Of a stretch of 64,000 nt of DNA, positions 55,210 through 62,947 are shown piece by piece (position 1 is the stretch's first letter; every line of letters starts with the position of its first letter). The stretch covers positions 39,060-103,059 of the forward strand of contig NZ_JALIRS010000013.1 of the NCBI RefSeq assembly GCF_023337795.1. The letters run 5' to 3'. The notes under the pieces are model-generated. The model was not told the DNA's origin and made no database searches. It saw only the letters and a program-made list of their open reading frames with translations. A program made the position numbers and the translations under genes. This stretch comes from Lysinibacillus sp. BPa_S21. Its GTDB lineage: Bacteria > Bacillota > Bacilli > Bacillales_A > Planococcaceae.

Positions 55210-55596
55210 TTATTGAAAAAATGATAATAGGAATGGTCTATCTTCAGGAAAGGTTAACGTTAAATTTAGTAATTCATCTTTTGATTTCCAGGCAATTTCA
55301 TAAATCAATTCATCAGGGTCATGGATTATCATTTGTCCACCTTTCATAATTGTTTCAAAATAACGAACTTCTACTAAATCATTATTTTTATGTAATACTT
55401 CTTTGACGATGTCTACTACATATCCTGTTTCCTCATACACTTCGCGGATACAACATGTCTCATAATTCTCAGTAGCTTTTTTTCCTCCCGACGGTACTGA
55501 CCATGTTTTTACTTCCTCTTTCGTACCTTGCAAAACCATTAATAATTGATTGTCCTCATTGAAACAAATTCCTGCAGCCCCTTGCCATTTACCCAA
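55210..55596 (-). CDS. Nudix hydrolase
   Basis: The 128-residue protein has a complete Nudix box (G-x5-E-x7-REVYEETGY) in GGKKATENYETCCIREVYEETGY. Family members hydrolyse nucleoside diphosphates linked to another moiety; the substrate is unknown. The TTG at 55596 is chosen because GGAG lies 9 nt upstream; the frame opens five codons earlier at a TTG that overlaps the ribosome site. Confidence 0.85.
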   Translation of the reverse strand: MGKWQGAAGICFNEDNQLLMVLQGTKEEVKTWSVPSGGKKATENYETCCIREVYEETGYVVDIVKEVLHKNNDLVEVRYFETIMKGGQMIIHDPDELIYEIAWKSKDELLNLTLTFPEDRPFLLSFFQ

Positions 55597-55696
55597 TATC
55601 AATATCTCCAATCTAATTGTGTTATTTAATAATAATTTTAACCTATAGTATCTAAAAGTTGAGATGACATTTGTTTAAATGTTTTCTATGTAAATA

Positions 55697-55885
55697 GGTT
55701 AATTGGAGTGGAGACTAGGCGACTCTTGGGGATCAGCGTCAGAGGAACGAAGGCTAAAACCATCATATCCTGTGATAACGCCTTCGTGACCAACATCGTG
55801 TTGCCCCGACGCCCCCAGGAAGCTCTGCTCTGTAGCGAAAGCGAAGCGACAGCAATAAAGCGCCTAGTCGGAACGGAAATTAACC
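55697..55885. repeat. Dispersed palindromic element, copy 3 (189 bp, one inner module)
   Basis: It is in the same orientation as copy 1: GGTTAATTGGAGTGG at the left, GAACGGAAATTAACC at the right. Both ends carry the same G-to-A type change (TTAATT in place of TTGATT, AATTAA in place of AATCAA), so the arms stay complementary. One inner module lies at 55743-55808. The GACTAGGCG arm likewise matches CGCCTAGTC on the other side, a compensatory pair. It fills the Nudix-AraC gap. Confidence 0.88.
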
Positions 55886-55995
55886 CCACACGATGGTAAA
55901 AATATAGCTTTCATTTTTACCAGTCCAACGTTAGCATAAAAAGACAGGAATAACTAATTTTGATGGTTTATGCTATAAGCAAGGAGTGAGGGCAC

Positions 55996-56859
55996 TTGAG
56001 TTGGATTGAGTCGATTCAAAAAGCAATAATTTATATCGAGGAGCATTTATTAGATGACATCACAATGGAGCAAATCGCACGAGAGGTAAATTCTTCGGTC
56101 TTTCATTTTCAACGGACATTCTCGATTTTAACGGATATGTCTATTGCTGATTATATAAGACGTAGAAGGCTAACATTAGCAGCGCAGGAGTTAATAAACA
56201 CAGAGCAAAAAGTAATCGATCTCGCCTACAAATACGGCTACGACTCTCCTGAAGCCTTCACCAAGGCATTTCGGAAGCAGCATAACGTAACGCCTAGTGA
56301 AGCAAGAAAGAAGCAAGGACAACTACAATCATACAATCGCCTGGTCATCCAGGTAAGACTGAAGGGAGCAGAACCAATGAAGTATAAAATCGTAGAAAAA
56401 GAAAAGTTTCAAGTGGTAGGGGTAAAAAGAACATACAATTGTCAAAATGGTGAGAATCTGCAAGGCATTCCTCAATTTTGGAATGAGATGAATTCGAAAA
56501 ACTTCGATCATCAACTTATCCAATTAAATAACGGAAGTATCAAAGGAGTGCTCGGTGTTTGTGTACCGAATACAGACCAAGGACAAAGTGGTTTCATTGA
56601 TTACTGGATTGCAACGGATCATGTAGGGGATGTGGAAGAAAATCTATGGGCGCTGGAGGTACCTGCATCAAAGTGGGTAGTGTTTGAAGTGCATGGCCCT
56701 ATGCCAGATGCGATGCAAAATACTTGGAAACAAATATACTCAGAATGGTTCCCATCCAATCCATATGAACCTAATGGAACGGCTGAGCTAGAAGTATACT
56801 CTGACGAAGATCCATTTAGTCCTGACCTTTACTCTGAAATTTGGATTCCGATTAAGTAA
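55996..56859 (+). CDS. AraC-family regulator with GyrI-like ligand domain
   Basis: The 287-residue protein has an N-terminal AraC helix-turn-helix pair (1-105; IEEHLLDDITMEQIAREVNSSVFHFQRTF and LAYKYGYDSPEAFTKAFRKQHNVTPSEARK) and a C-terminal GyrI-like domain (about 125-287) of the AraC_E_bind type, which binds small molecules. It starts with TTG after AAGGAGTGA. The target genes are not known. Confidence 0.9.
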   Translation: MSWIESIQKAIIYIEEHLLDDITMEQIAREVNSSVFHFQRTFSILTDMSIADYIRRRRLTLAAQELINTEQKVIDLAYKYGYDSPEAFTKAFRKQHNVTPSEARKKQGQLQSYNRLVIQVRLKGAEPMKYKIVEKEKFQVVGVKRTYNCQNGENLQGIPQFWNEMNSKNFDHQLIQLNNGSIKGVLGVCVPNTDQGQSGFIDYWIATDHVGDVEENLWALEVPASKWVVFEVHGPMPDAMQNTWKQIYSEWFPSNPYEPNGTAELEVYSDEDPFSPDLYSEIWIPIK

Positions 56860-56872
56860 CAGCAATGAAAGT

Positions 56873-56907
56873 AGCCAAGAATGTTCATTCTTGGCTTATT
56901 TTTTTAG
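56873..56907. terminator. Bidirectional terminator between the AraC and GNAT genes
   Basis: AGCCAAGAAT and ATTCTTGGCT form a perfect 10-bp stem with a GTTC loop, followed by eight Ts. It ends the AraC gene; its 3' arm meets the stop of the convergent GNAT gene. Confidence 0.92.
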
Positions 56908-57423
56908 TAAAGTATAAATATTTAGGTCATTAAAAGATTCTTTGGATTCATCATATTCCTGAAAAGTTCCTTTAAAAGTAAAATTCAATTTCTCTACAAC
57001 TTTTATAGAATTTACATTACCAGGCTCAATTTTTGCTTCAATACTATTTAGGTTTAAAGTGGTGAAGGCATAATCAATTAAAGCCGAAATACCTTCTTGC
57101 GCATAGCCATTTCCCCAATAGGCCTTAGCAAGATCATAGCCAATCTCTGCTGAGGCGTTGTCTACGTCAAATGAATTAAATCCACAAGAGCCGATTATTT
57201 CGTTGGATTCCTTCTTGATCATTGTAAAGCGAATAGCCTTACGCTCCGCAGCTAATTGATCAAAAAGAGCAATCATTTCTTTCGCTTGTTCTTCATGCGT
57301 AAAATTAGTGATATTCATAAATTTTGTAACTTCTGGGTCCGACCAGATAGTAAATAGACTGTGTGCATCCGACATCTTCATTTTTCTTAAATATAATCTT
57401 TTTGTGTAAATTTGTTCAATCAA
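56896..57423 (-). CDS. GNAT N-acetyltransferase, RimJ/RimL type
   Basis: The 175-residue protein has the RimJ/RimL pattern: YTKRLYLRKMKMSDA, IIGSCGFNSFDVDNASAEIGYDLAKAYWGNGYAQEGISALIDYAF and LNSIEAKIEPGNVNSIKVVEKLNFTFKG. It starts with TTG 8 nt after GGAGG. Substrate unknown. It is one of several RimJ/RimL-type genes in this window (also 1357, 16940 and 59147). Confidence 0.88.
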   Translation of the reverse strand: MIEQIYTKRLYLRKMKMSDAHSLFTIWSDPEVTKFMNITNFTHEEQAKEMIALFDQLAAERKAIRFTMIKKESNEIIGSCGFNSFDVDNASAEIGYDLAKAYWGNGYAQEGISALIDYAFTTLNLNSIEAKIEPGNVNSIKVVEKLNFTFKGTFQEYDESKESFNDLNIYTLLKK

Positions 57424-57596
57424 TACTTATCCCTCCAAGGTTTTAATTAAGTTTGGATGAAAAATATTGCTATCTGCGCATAATTCAGTCCCTTCAAATT
57501 TTCTATAGCGATTATACAATATTTCAATATTAAACAATAGTTCTAGTAATTGCTAAAAACGTTATAATGTATACAAAAAGAATAGGAGAAATGAAA

Positions 57597-58367
57597 ATGA
57601 TCAAAGTAGCGGCCACGAATTATTCGATTATAAAAGAAACAATAGAAAGGGCGCCAACATTTGTCTACAGCATACTAGATCAGGTAATAGAAGGTACTAT
57701 CTATGCCGACAATGAAAGCCTACAATCACTACTGTTTCAAACCAAATCAGGGATATACTATGTTTATGGCGATTCGCCCAGCGAACAAGTCGTAAGTAAA
57801 CTTGCGGCTTTACGACAACAATCTATTGAAGAAAGGAAACGTTTCACATTATTTTCTTTTTCAGATGATTGGAACGCTAAAATTGAACAACAGTTAGATG
57901 GTCATGTAAAAAAACTAGAAAGATACACTTTTACTTTTGCTAAAAATGCTTATAACGATAGAGAAAGAAGAGAGTTACTTGACTACGAAATCACTAAAAT
58001 CAAGCAACCTCAAATTGAGCATAGTTTAGAATTTGACAATCAATATTATGATGAATATTGGGATTCTACTAATAATTTCCTTGAAAATGGCTTTGGTTTT
58101 TGTTTGCAGCATGGAGATAAGATTATTAGCGAAGCGGTCTCTATTTTTAAATCGCATCAATTGGCAGAGGTGGATATAGTAACTGATCCTAGTTATAGAG
58201 GAAAAGGGTTAGCAAGCTTCATTGCCGAGACATTCATTGATTATTGCCTTTTTAATGATATTCAGCCTTGTTGGGATTGCGATATTCATAATCATGCATC
58301 CTATCAATTAGGCACAAAGCTAGGCTTTAGTAATCCTCAAAAATATGCAGTTTATACAAAATCTTAA
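57597..58367 (+). CDS. GNAT acetyltransferase, two-domain (GNAT_acetyltr_2-like)
   Basis: The 256-residue protein has an unrecognised N-terminal half and a C-terminal GNAT domain: GFGFCLQHGDKIISEAVSIFKSHQLAEVDIVTDPSYRGKGLASFIAETFIDYC and a final NHASYQLGTKLGFSNPQKYAVYT. The ATG at 57597 has AGGAG 9 nt upstream; a TATAAT lies at 57563-57568, inside the longer open frame. The function is unknown. It is the last intact gene before the cassette-like region. Confidence 0.82.
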   Translation: MIKVAATNYSIIKETIERAPTFVYSILDQVIEGTIYADNESLQSLLFQTKSGIYYVYGDSPSEQVVSKLAALRQQSIEERKRFTLFSFSDDWNAKIEQQLDGHVKKLERYTFTFAKNAYNDRERRELLDYEITKIKQPQIEHSLEFDNQYYDEYWDSTNNFLENGFGFCLQHGDKIISEAVSIFKSHQLAEVDIVTDPSYRGKGLASFIAETFIDYCLFNDIQPCWDCDIHNHASYQLGTKLGFSNPQKYAVYTKS

Positions 58368-58456
58368 CGCTCAAAGCAGGTCCTTAAGATCAATGTAGAA
58401 GCATGTATATGTTGTAGGGTATTGAGAAAATTTCGCATGAAAGAAGGAGGTTGCAT

Positions 58457-59056
58457 ATGGACAAAGATAGCATTATTTTCGATTTGGATGGGACACTTTG
58501 TTATTCAAGAAAAACAGTAGCAGAGTCATGGGCGTAGGTAGTTCGGCGTCTCCTTTCGGTAAAGGCAAGATAATCGAAGAATTATCTAAAATGATGGGGT
58601 TACAAATTAAAGAAATAGCCGCTGTATTATTTGATGATCTTGATGAAGAAAAGCAGATGGAGCTTTATTTTAGCATCCTGCCAGCAAGAGAAAGTTGATT
58701 TATTACGTTATGTTGGTATTTTATATCCGCAGTTAGAAGAAACTTTGCTAAGCCTTTCGAAAAAAATTGTCAGAAGGGCTACATTGAAAACATTTTATGC
58801 TTATCATAAACTAGAAAAATACTTTCTCGACTTTGAAAATCCGGGGCGTACCGGTTTGTCAAAAGGTGAAAACATTCAATTAATTATGGAAAGAAATCAC
58901 ATAAAAAACGCTGTTTATGTGGGAGATACACAGGGAGATATGGTTTCGGCAAAGTTTGCAGGGATTCCTTTTATTTTTGCTTCCTATGGTTTCGGTAAGC
59001 CAGAGGAGTATGACTATATCATCGAAAAGCCAATAGATTTATTGAATCTATTTTAA
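58457..59056 (+). pseudogene. Frameshifted HAD-family phosphatase
   Basis: The N-terminus is intact in one frame (ATG 58457, FDLDGTLC, the nucleophile motif) but stops at 58535-58537. The middle continues in a second frame (58498-58698) and the C-terminus in a third (to 59056) with FENPGRTGLSKGENIQLI and the motif IV segment YVGDTQGDMVSAKFAGIPFIFASYGFG. A short conserved piece, CQKGYIE, is readable only in yet another frame near 58768-58788. At least three indels are needed, so the gene is dead or the sequence has errors. It is the first gene before a repeat site. Confidence 0.85.
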
Positions 59057-59114
59057 ACTAGGGCTGTTTTCGTATAGATTGTTGCTCTTCGACTAACGGT
59101 GCAGAATAGTTGAA
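59055..59114 (+). repeat. Cassette-boundary site a (short form)
   Basis: Left motif AAACTAGGG, an inner segment GGCTGTTTTCGTATAG matching the arm of the 16799-16863 hairpin, then the right palindrome TTCGACTAACG-GTGCAG-AATAGTTGAA (59088-59114). It lacks the GAGTTGC terminator hairpin of the full form. Confidence 0.8.
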
Positions 59115-59146
59115 TAAGATAGATTGGAATAAAAGGGGTGTAGATT

Positions 59147-59695
59147 ATGAAAATGTATGAAACACAAAGGTTAATATTAAGACAAATTGATGATAGTTGG
59201 GCAGAGGAAGTTCTTCAATACTACAATAGAAATCGCTTCTTTTTATCTGAATGGGAACCTCTACGCTCAGAGGAATTTTATACTCTTGATTTTCAGAAGA
59301 AGTTCCTTCAAGAAGATTTCAAGTCTAATGAAAACGGTACAATATTTAGGTTATGGATTACTAATAAACATGACGAACGAAAGATTATAGGGTGTATATC
59401 ATTTAACTTGATTGTGCGTGGTGTTCTTCAATCTTGTATTTTGGGTTATAAATTAGACAAAGAGGAAATTAATAAAGGTCTAATAACGGAAGGAATGAAA
59501 AAAGCCATTTCCGTGGTTTTTGAAGAGTTAAAACTACATAGAATAGAAGCACCTATTATGCCCATTAACACTGCTTCTATAAAGGTTGTAAGCAAATTAG
59601 GATTTGAAAATGAGGGTCTTTCTAAAAAATTTATAAAGGTAAATGGAAGTTGGGAAGACCATACAAGGTGGGCATTAATTAATATCAACGGGTAA
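59147..59695 (+). CDS. GNAT N-acetyltransferase, RimJ/RimL type (cassette gene)
   Basis: The 182-residue protein begins MKMYETQRLILRQIDDSWAEEVLQYYNRNRFFLSEWEP and has the RimJ/RimL core (IIGCISFNLIVRGVLQSCILGYKLDKEEINKGLITEGMKKAI; LHRIEAPIMPINTASIKVVSKLGFENEGLSKKF). AAGGGGTG precedes the ATG. Repeat sites a and b flank it at 33 and about 7 bp, so it looks like one unit of the cassette array. Substrate unknown. Confidence 0.85.
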   Translation: MKMYETQRLILRQIDDSWAEEVLQYYNRNRFFLSEWEPLRSEEFYTLDFQKKFLQEDFKSNENGTIFRLWITNKHDERKIIGCISFNLIVRGVLQSCILGYKLDKEEINKGLITEGMKKAISVVFEELKLHRIEAPIMPINTASIKVVSKLGFENEGLSKKFIKVNGSWEDHTRWALINING

Positions 59696-59701
59696 TGGTA
59701 G

Positions 59702-59803
59702 TTCCTCAACTAAGGAGTGTATCAGTCTAAAAAGAACAGGACTTGTGTTTATGATAAACCTCATTGTTCTTTCATCTTCAACTAACGGCGCAGAATAGTT
59801 GAA
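59702..59803 (+). repeat. Cassette-boundary site b (different hairpin)
   Basis: Left motif TCAACTAAGGAG, then a hairpin AAAGAACA ... TGTTCTTT that differs from the other sites, then the right palindrome TTCAACTAACGGCGCAG plus AATAGTTGAA (59777-59803). The flanks are conserved while the hairpin is replaced. Confidence 0.8.
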
Positions 59804-59853
59804 TAAGAAAATGTGATAAAATAGATAAATGACATACTTAAATGGGTGAAAAT

Positions 59854-60226
59854 ATGGACAGTATCTTAAAACAATTAATTGAAATTAAAAAAGAATTAGA
59901 TAATCCATTTCCATACAGGGATACTTATAAAATACAAGAAGATTTTCGAGCAGAATTTTTAAAATTTATCAGATGACGAAAACTGTCTCACGGGTGATTT
60001 TAACACTTACTGTATGAATATAGCCGGAACTCTAAGTTATGTTTTAGCAGGCAAGACAAATAATATCCCCCAAGGTCAAATCGAGATGTTGCAGAAGTCT
60101 TTCTTTGATTTCTTTAAACAATATAAGTTTTTTGTAGACAAAATTGAAACCTATAACGAATTCTTTCGGGAATATAAAAACTTTGAACAAACAAGAAGAT
60201 TGTTATTACATCTCCTGTCAAAATAA
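59854..60226 (+). pseudogene. Frameshifted YxiJ-like small protein
   Basis: Frame 1 (ATG 59854) gives MDSILKQLIEIKKELDNPFPYRDTYKIQEDFRAEFLK and stops at 59974-59976. Frame 2 then continues LSDDENCLTGDFNTYCMNIAG and runs to 60226. One extra base in the A/T-rich run at 59956-59967 explains it. The repaired product is about 123 residues. It recalls the YxiJ-like family of the B. subtilis wapA region, from memory of the FPYRDTYKIQEDF pattern. It lies between sites b and c. Confidence 0.7.
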
Positions 60227-60230
60227 GTAT

Positions 60231-60310
60231 TTCTTAATTTACTTGAAGATCATTGAGTTGCATAGGCAGCTCTTTTTCTTATTGAACTACGAAGCAGTAT
60301 ATTCTTGAAG
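60231..60310 (+). repeat. Cassette-boundary site c (full form, degenerate right end)
   Basis: TTACTTGAAGATCATTGAG, the hairpin GAGTTGCATAGGCAGCTC plus Ts, then TTGAACTACGAAGCAG and a decayed right arm ending TTCTTGAAG. Confidence 0.8.
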
Positions 60311-60352
60311 AAATTAAGCTAAGTAAATTAAAAATAGAAAGGGATTTATTTA

Positions 60353-60625
60353 ATGTTTGATTTCTTATCCGATTTATTATCAGGTATGATCTGTGTAAAC
60401 ACAGGTGCTTTGAATACAAAAAAAATTGACAATAATATTGAGCATTTAAAACAGCAAGAATGGTTTAAAGATATTTACGAAGATGAGAAATACCACAGAT
60501 TATTTGTTACTAATAGACAAATTAGAGCTTATTTACAAAGCAGAACTCGTATTAAAAAAATTATTCGTAGTGAAGTAGCTAGAAGAAAGTTATTGCTTTT
60601 AATTGATAAACAAATAAAATCCTAA
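60353..60625 (+). CDS. Small basic protein of the cassette array, unknown
   Basis: The 90-residue protein has a short hydrophobic N-terminus (MFDFLSDLLSGMICVNTGAL), then a helical basic body ending SEVARRKLLLLIDKQIKS. AAAGGGA lies 9 nt before the ATG. I do not recognise the family. It is a single gene between sites c and d, like its neighbours. Confidence 0.65.
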   Translation: MFDFLSDLLSGMICVNTGALNTKKIDNNIEHLKQQEWFKDIYEDEKYHRLFVTNRQIRAYLQSRTRIKKIIRSEVARRKLLLLIDKQIKS

Positions 60626-60646
60626 TCAATACCTTGAAATCATAGT

Positions 60647-60736
60647 TCTTAACTAACGAGGGCTTTACTTGAAGATCATTGAGTTGCATAATGCAGCTCT
60701 TTTTTCTTTATTGAACTAACGGGTAGGATAGTGCAA
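60647..60736 (+). repeat. Cassette-boundary site d (full form)
   Basis: Left TTAACTAACGAGGGC, then TTTACTTGAAGATCATTGAG, hairpin GAGTTGCATAATGCAGCTC, T run, and right TTGAACTAACGGGTAGGATA with a poor 3' arm (GTGCAAC). Confidence 0.88.
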
Positions 60737-60824
60737 CAATTCGAATATTACTGCGTCTACAATATGAGGTGGTTATGTAAAAAAATGGTTAATCGGTTTT
60801 TGTGTAGTAATTGGATTATTCTTT

Positions 60825-61259
60825 TTGTTGGCAATTTGGGTGCTAAGTAGTCTACTTTATAATGAATATGAGGTACTTGAAGCAAACTGGGGAATTAAAT
60901 TACCGCAAGCAACAGAAGTTAAAGATTTACTTACGACAGAAAACAGTTTTCACGGAGATGGTGAATGGTTTACATTGCTTGAATATTCAAAACCGATTGA
61001 TTTAACAGAAAGTAACTTTGTAAAACTTTCATTAGAAGAAATAGCTAATGCAAATAACAAAATAGCCAATTTTCAACGAAGAACACTTGAAATTCGTCAA
61101 AATGATAAAACGGTAGTCGATGTTTTTAAGACCTATGATGTTAAGGCAGAAGTTAATGATTATTACTATTATGAAGAACAAAATAATGGCTTTGATACGA
61201 TTGTTTTGTTATATAAAACACAAACACAACAGTTATATAAATATGAGTGGCATCAATAG
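60825..61259 (+). CDS. Membrane-anchored cassette protein, start codon unclear
   Basis: The frame encodes a protein ending QLYKYEWHQ with an N-terminal membrane segment. The hydrophobic segment actually begins upstream: the same frame reads KKWLIGFCVVIGLFFLLAIWVL from about 60780, but no ATG, GTG or TTG precedes it. The ATG at 60775, well placed after GAGGTGG, is followed at once by TAA in its own frame. An indel in the run of seven As at 60779-60785 would restore a start of the form ATG-AAA-AAA-TGG. The gene may be broken or mis-sequenced. Function unknown. Confidence 0.55.
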   Translation: MLAIWVLSSLLYNEYEVLEANWGIKLPQATEVKDLLTTENSFHGDGEWFTLLEYSKPIDLTESNFVKLSLEEIANANNKIANFQRRTLEIRQNDKTVVDVFKTYDVKAEVNDYYYYEEQNNGFDTIVLLYKTQTQQLYKYEWHQ

Positions 61260-61300
61260 GGTGAATAACTGAAGAGATTGCATCAAATAAGTAGTCGCTT

Positions 61301-61330
61301 CTTGTACTAACGGGGCAGGTTAAATACTTA
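61301..61330 (+). repeat. Cassette-boundary site e (short form)
   Basis: CTTGTACTAACGGGGCAG followed by GTTAAATACTTAA: the left arm and centre are intact and the right arm has decayed. No terminator hairpin is present. Confidence 0.7.
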
Positions 61331-61380
61331 AGATTATGGTAATCTTTTTGTTAAATAACAGAAAAAAGTGAGTGTTTTAT

Positions 61381-61812
61381 TTGGACATAAGATATGATTC
61401 ATCATACATCTATATCGAAAACATTGAAGATGAGGCTAAGATTCTCAATAAATTTTTGTAAAGATAAAGGAAATAAACTTGTTTTTTTAGAACTATATTA
61501 TGAAGAAGATGTGGCCGCTTTATTTATTAATAACTATCGTTTTAAAATCTTGGATAATGCCGTCTGTATAAAGAACAGGAAAATAAAATATCAATATTAC
61601 ATAGTCCAGCTACAACTATGGATATTAGAAAAACATTAAAGGTATTTCCGTGGGATTTCTCAGCTATTGTATTACAAAAAAACACATCAATAAGAATTAA
61701 ATACCATATAAGAGGTTATGAGTCTGACAATGGGTTTGGTATAAGAATTAAGGAGTTTAAAAACGGTTCTTTTATTAAAGAGATACTTCCGCTATTAACT
61801 CAGACCAAATAA
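61381..61812 (+). pseudogene. Cassette gene with two compensating frameshifts, unknown
   Basis: A TTG start (61381) gives MDIRYDSSYIYIENIEDEAKILNKF and a stop at 61459. The coding sense then continues in the +1 frame (CKDKGNKLVFLELYYEEDVAALFINNYRFKILDNAVCIKNRKI) and returns to the first frame before ISILHSPATTMDIRKTLKVFPWDF, ending at 61812. The two shifts cancel. Repaired, it is about 143 residues. No family is recognised. It lies between sites e and f. Confidence 0.6.
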
Positions 61813-61873
61813 AATATATAAAGTCAGGGGAAGGGCATAAGGGCATACCATAACATAAATTAACTTTTCCTTA

Positions 61874-61962
61874 TTCAACTAACGTAGTGCTTTACTTGAA
61901 GATCATTGAGTTGCATAATGCAGCTCTTTTTTTCTTTGAACTAACGGGGCGGTTTAGTGTAA
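61874..61962 (+). repeat. Cassette-boundary site f (full form)
   Basis: Left TTCAACTAACGTAGTGC, TTTACTTGAAGATCATTGAG, hairpin GAGTTGCATAATGCAGCTC and T run, right TTGAACTAACGGGGCGG plus TTTAGTGTAA. Confidence 0.88.
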
Positions 61963-62007
61963 GAAGAGTTATGATTTTATGGTAAAGTTATAAATGGGGG
62001 ATTGTTT

Positions 62008-62184
62008 ATGAAAATTAATACATATCTTATTCAATTGGCAGTTACGATAATAGTTATATTTGGAGGGATTTTTACCCTTCGGTATCTTAGAACAGGTGAA
62101 TTTTTATTAGACCAAATTATTGGTGCTTCGGTTGGTATTGTACTTCTTATTGCATCATTAATTTGGAGAAAAATAAACAAATAA
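62008..62184 (+). CDS. Two-helix membrane protein of the cassette array, unknown
   Basis: The 58-residue product has two membrane segments (about 7-25 and 36-52) with a short polar loop RYLRTGEFLLDQ. The ATG at 62008 follows GGGGGA by 6 nt. No family is recognised. It is the only gene between sites f and g. Confidence 0.65.
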   Translation: MKINTYLIQLAVTIIVIFGGIFTLRYLRTGEFLLDQIIGASVGIVLLIASLIWRKINK

Positions 62185-62189
62185 TTTTG

Positions 62190-62278
62190 TTAAACTAACG
62201 GGTGCTTTACTTGAAGATCATTGAGCTGTTTTAGACAGCTCTTTTTTCTTATTGTACTAACGGAGCAAATTAGTTGAA
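62190..62278 (+). repeat. Cassette-boundary site g (full form)
   Basis: Left TTAAACTAACGGGTGC, TTTACTTGAAGATCATTGAG, hairpin GAGCTGTTTTAGACAGCTC and T run, right TTGTACTAACGGAGCAA plus ATTAGTTGAA. Confidence 0.88.
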
Positions 62279-62308
62279 GTAATTATATAGTAGCCTGGGA
62301 GGAACAGG

Positions 62309-62791
62309 ATGAAAAAAATCATTTCAGGAATGATAGTAGGAATTGCTATCGGATTCGGTCTGTATTGGATAATCACTCACAAGGTCTATGACGAAGCCTT
62401 CTATTTCCCAAAAGGTTACGAAGGTTGTGCCTATGTTGTATACAATATAGAAGGTACTCCTCAACTAGAAATTGAAGATAACACCATACAATACCATTTT
62501 GATGAAGATGGTTTAGTGCTTACTACTTCTCCTCAAGATTTTGGTTGGGAAGGGAAAGAAAATTCAGGGTTTCATGATGTCAAATACTTCTACGTAAACG
62601 AGAACGGCGAGAAAATAAATGAAATCCCTGAAAGTGAAATCGGATTTGTCTCTTTAGGTAGTTATAGTCAAAATGGAAGAATTCAAATTACTATGATGTC
62701 TATCCCAGTAGGTGATACAGCTAAGGCTTGTGACGAGAAGTACGAAGAATTAGAAGAGATATTGGATAAGAAACTAAAAACAGTTGAGTAA
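62309..62791 (+). CDS. DUF6843-like membrane-anchored protein (cassette gene)
   Basis: The 160-residue protein has an N-terminal membrane segment (about 4-23) and an extracytoplasmic domain starting YFPKGYEGCAYVVYNIEG, a pattern I associate with DUF6843 proteins. The function is unknown. GGGAGGAAC precedes the ATG. It lies between sites g and h. Confidence 0.72.
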   Translation: MKKIISGMIVGIAIGFGLYWIITHKVYDEAFYFPKGYEGCAYVVYNIEGTPQLEIEDNTIQYHFDEDGLVLTTSPQDFGWEGKENSGFHDVKYFYVNENGEKINEIPESEIGFVSLGSYSQNGRIQITMMSIPVGDTAKACDEKYEELEEILDKKLKTVE

Positions 62792-62802
62792 AAGGGTGGG
62801 GA

Positions 62803-62892
62803 TTCAACTATAAGGGGCTTTACTTGAAGATCATTGAGTTGCATATCCAGCTCTTTTTTTCTTTATTGAACTAACGGCGCAGGTTAGTTGAA
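62803..62892 (+). repeat. Cassette-boundary site h (full form)
   Basis: Left TTCAACTATAAGGGGC, TTTACTTGAAGATCATTGAG, hairpin GAGTTGCATATCCAGCTC and T run, right TTGAACTAACGGCGCAG plus GTTAGTTGAA. The right end is the cleanest palindrome of the set (10-bp arms with one mismatch). Confidence 0.9.
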
Positions 62893-62947
62893 GAAAGGGA
62901 TTGTTAGAATTTGTTATAAATACAAAAATAAATAGGGAGGTATAAAT

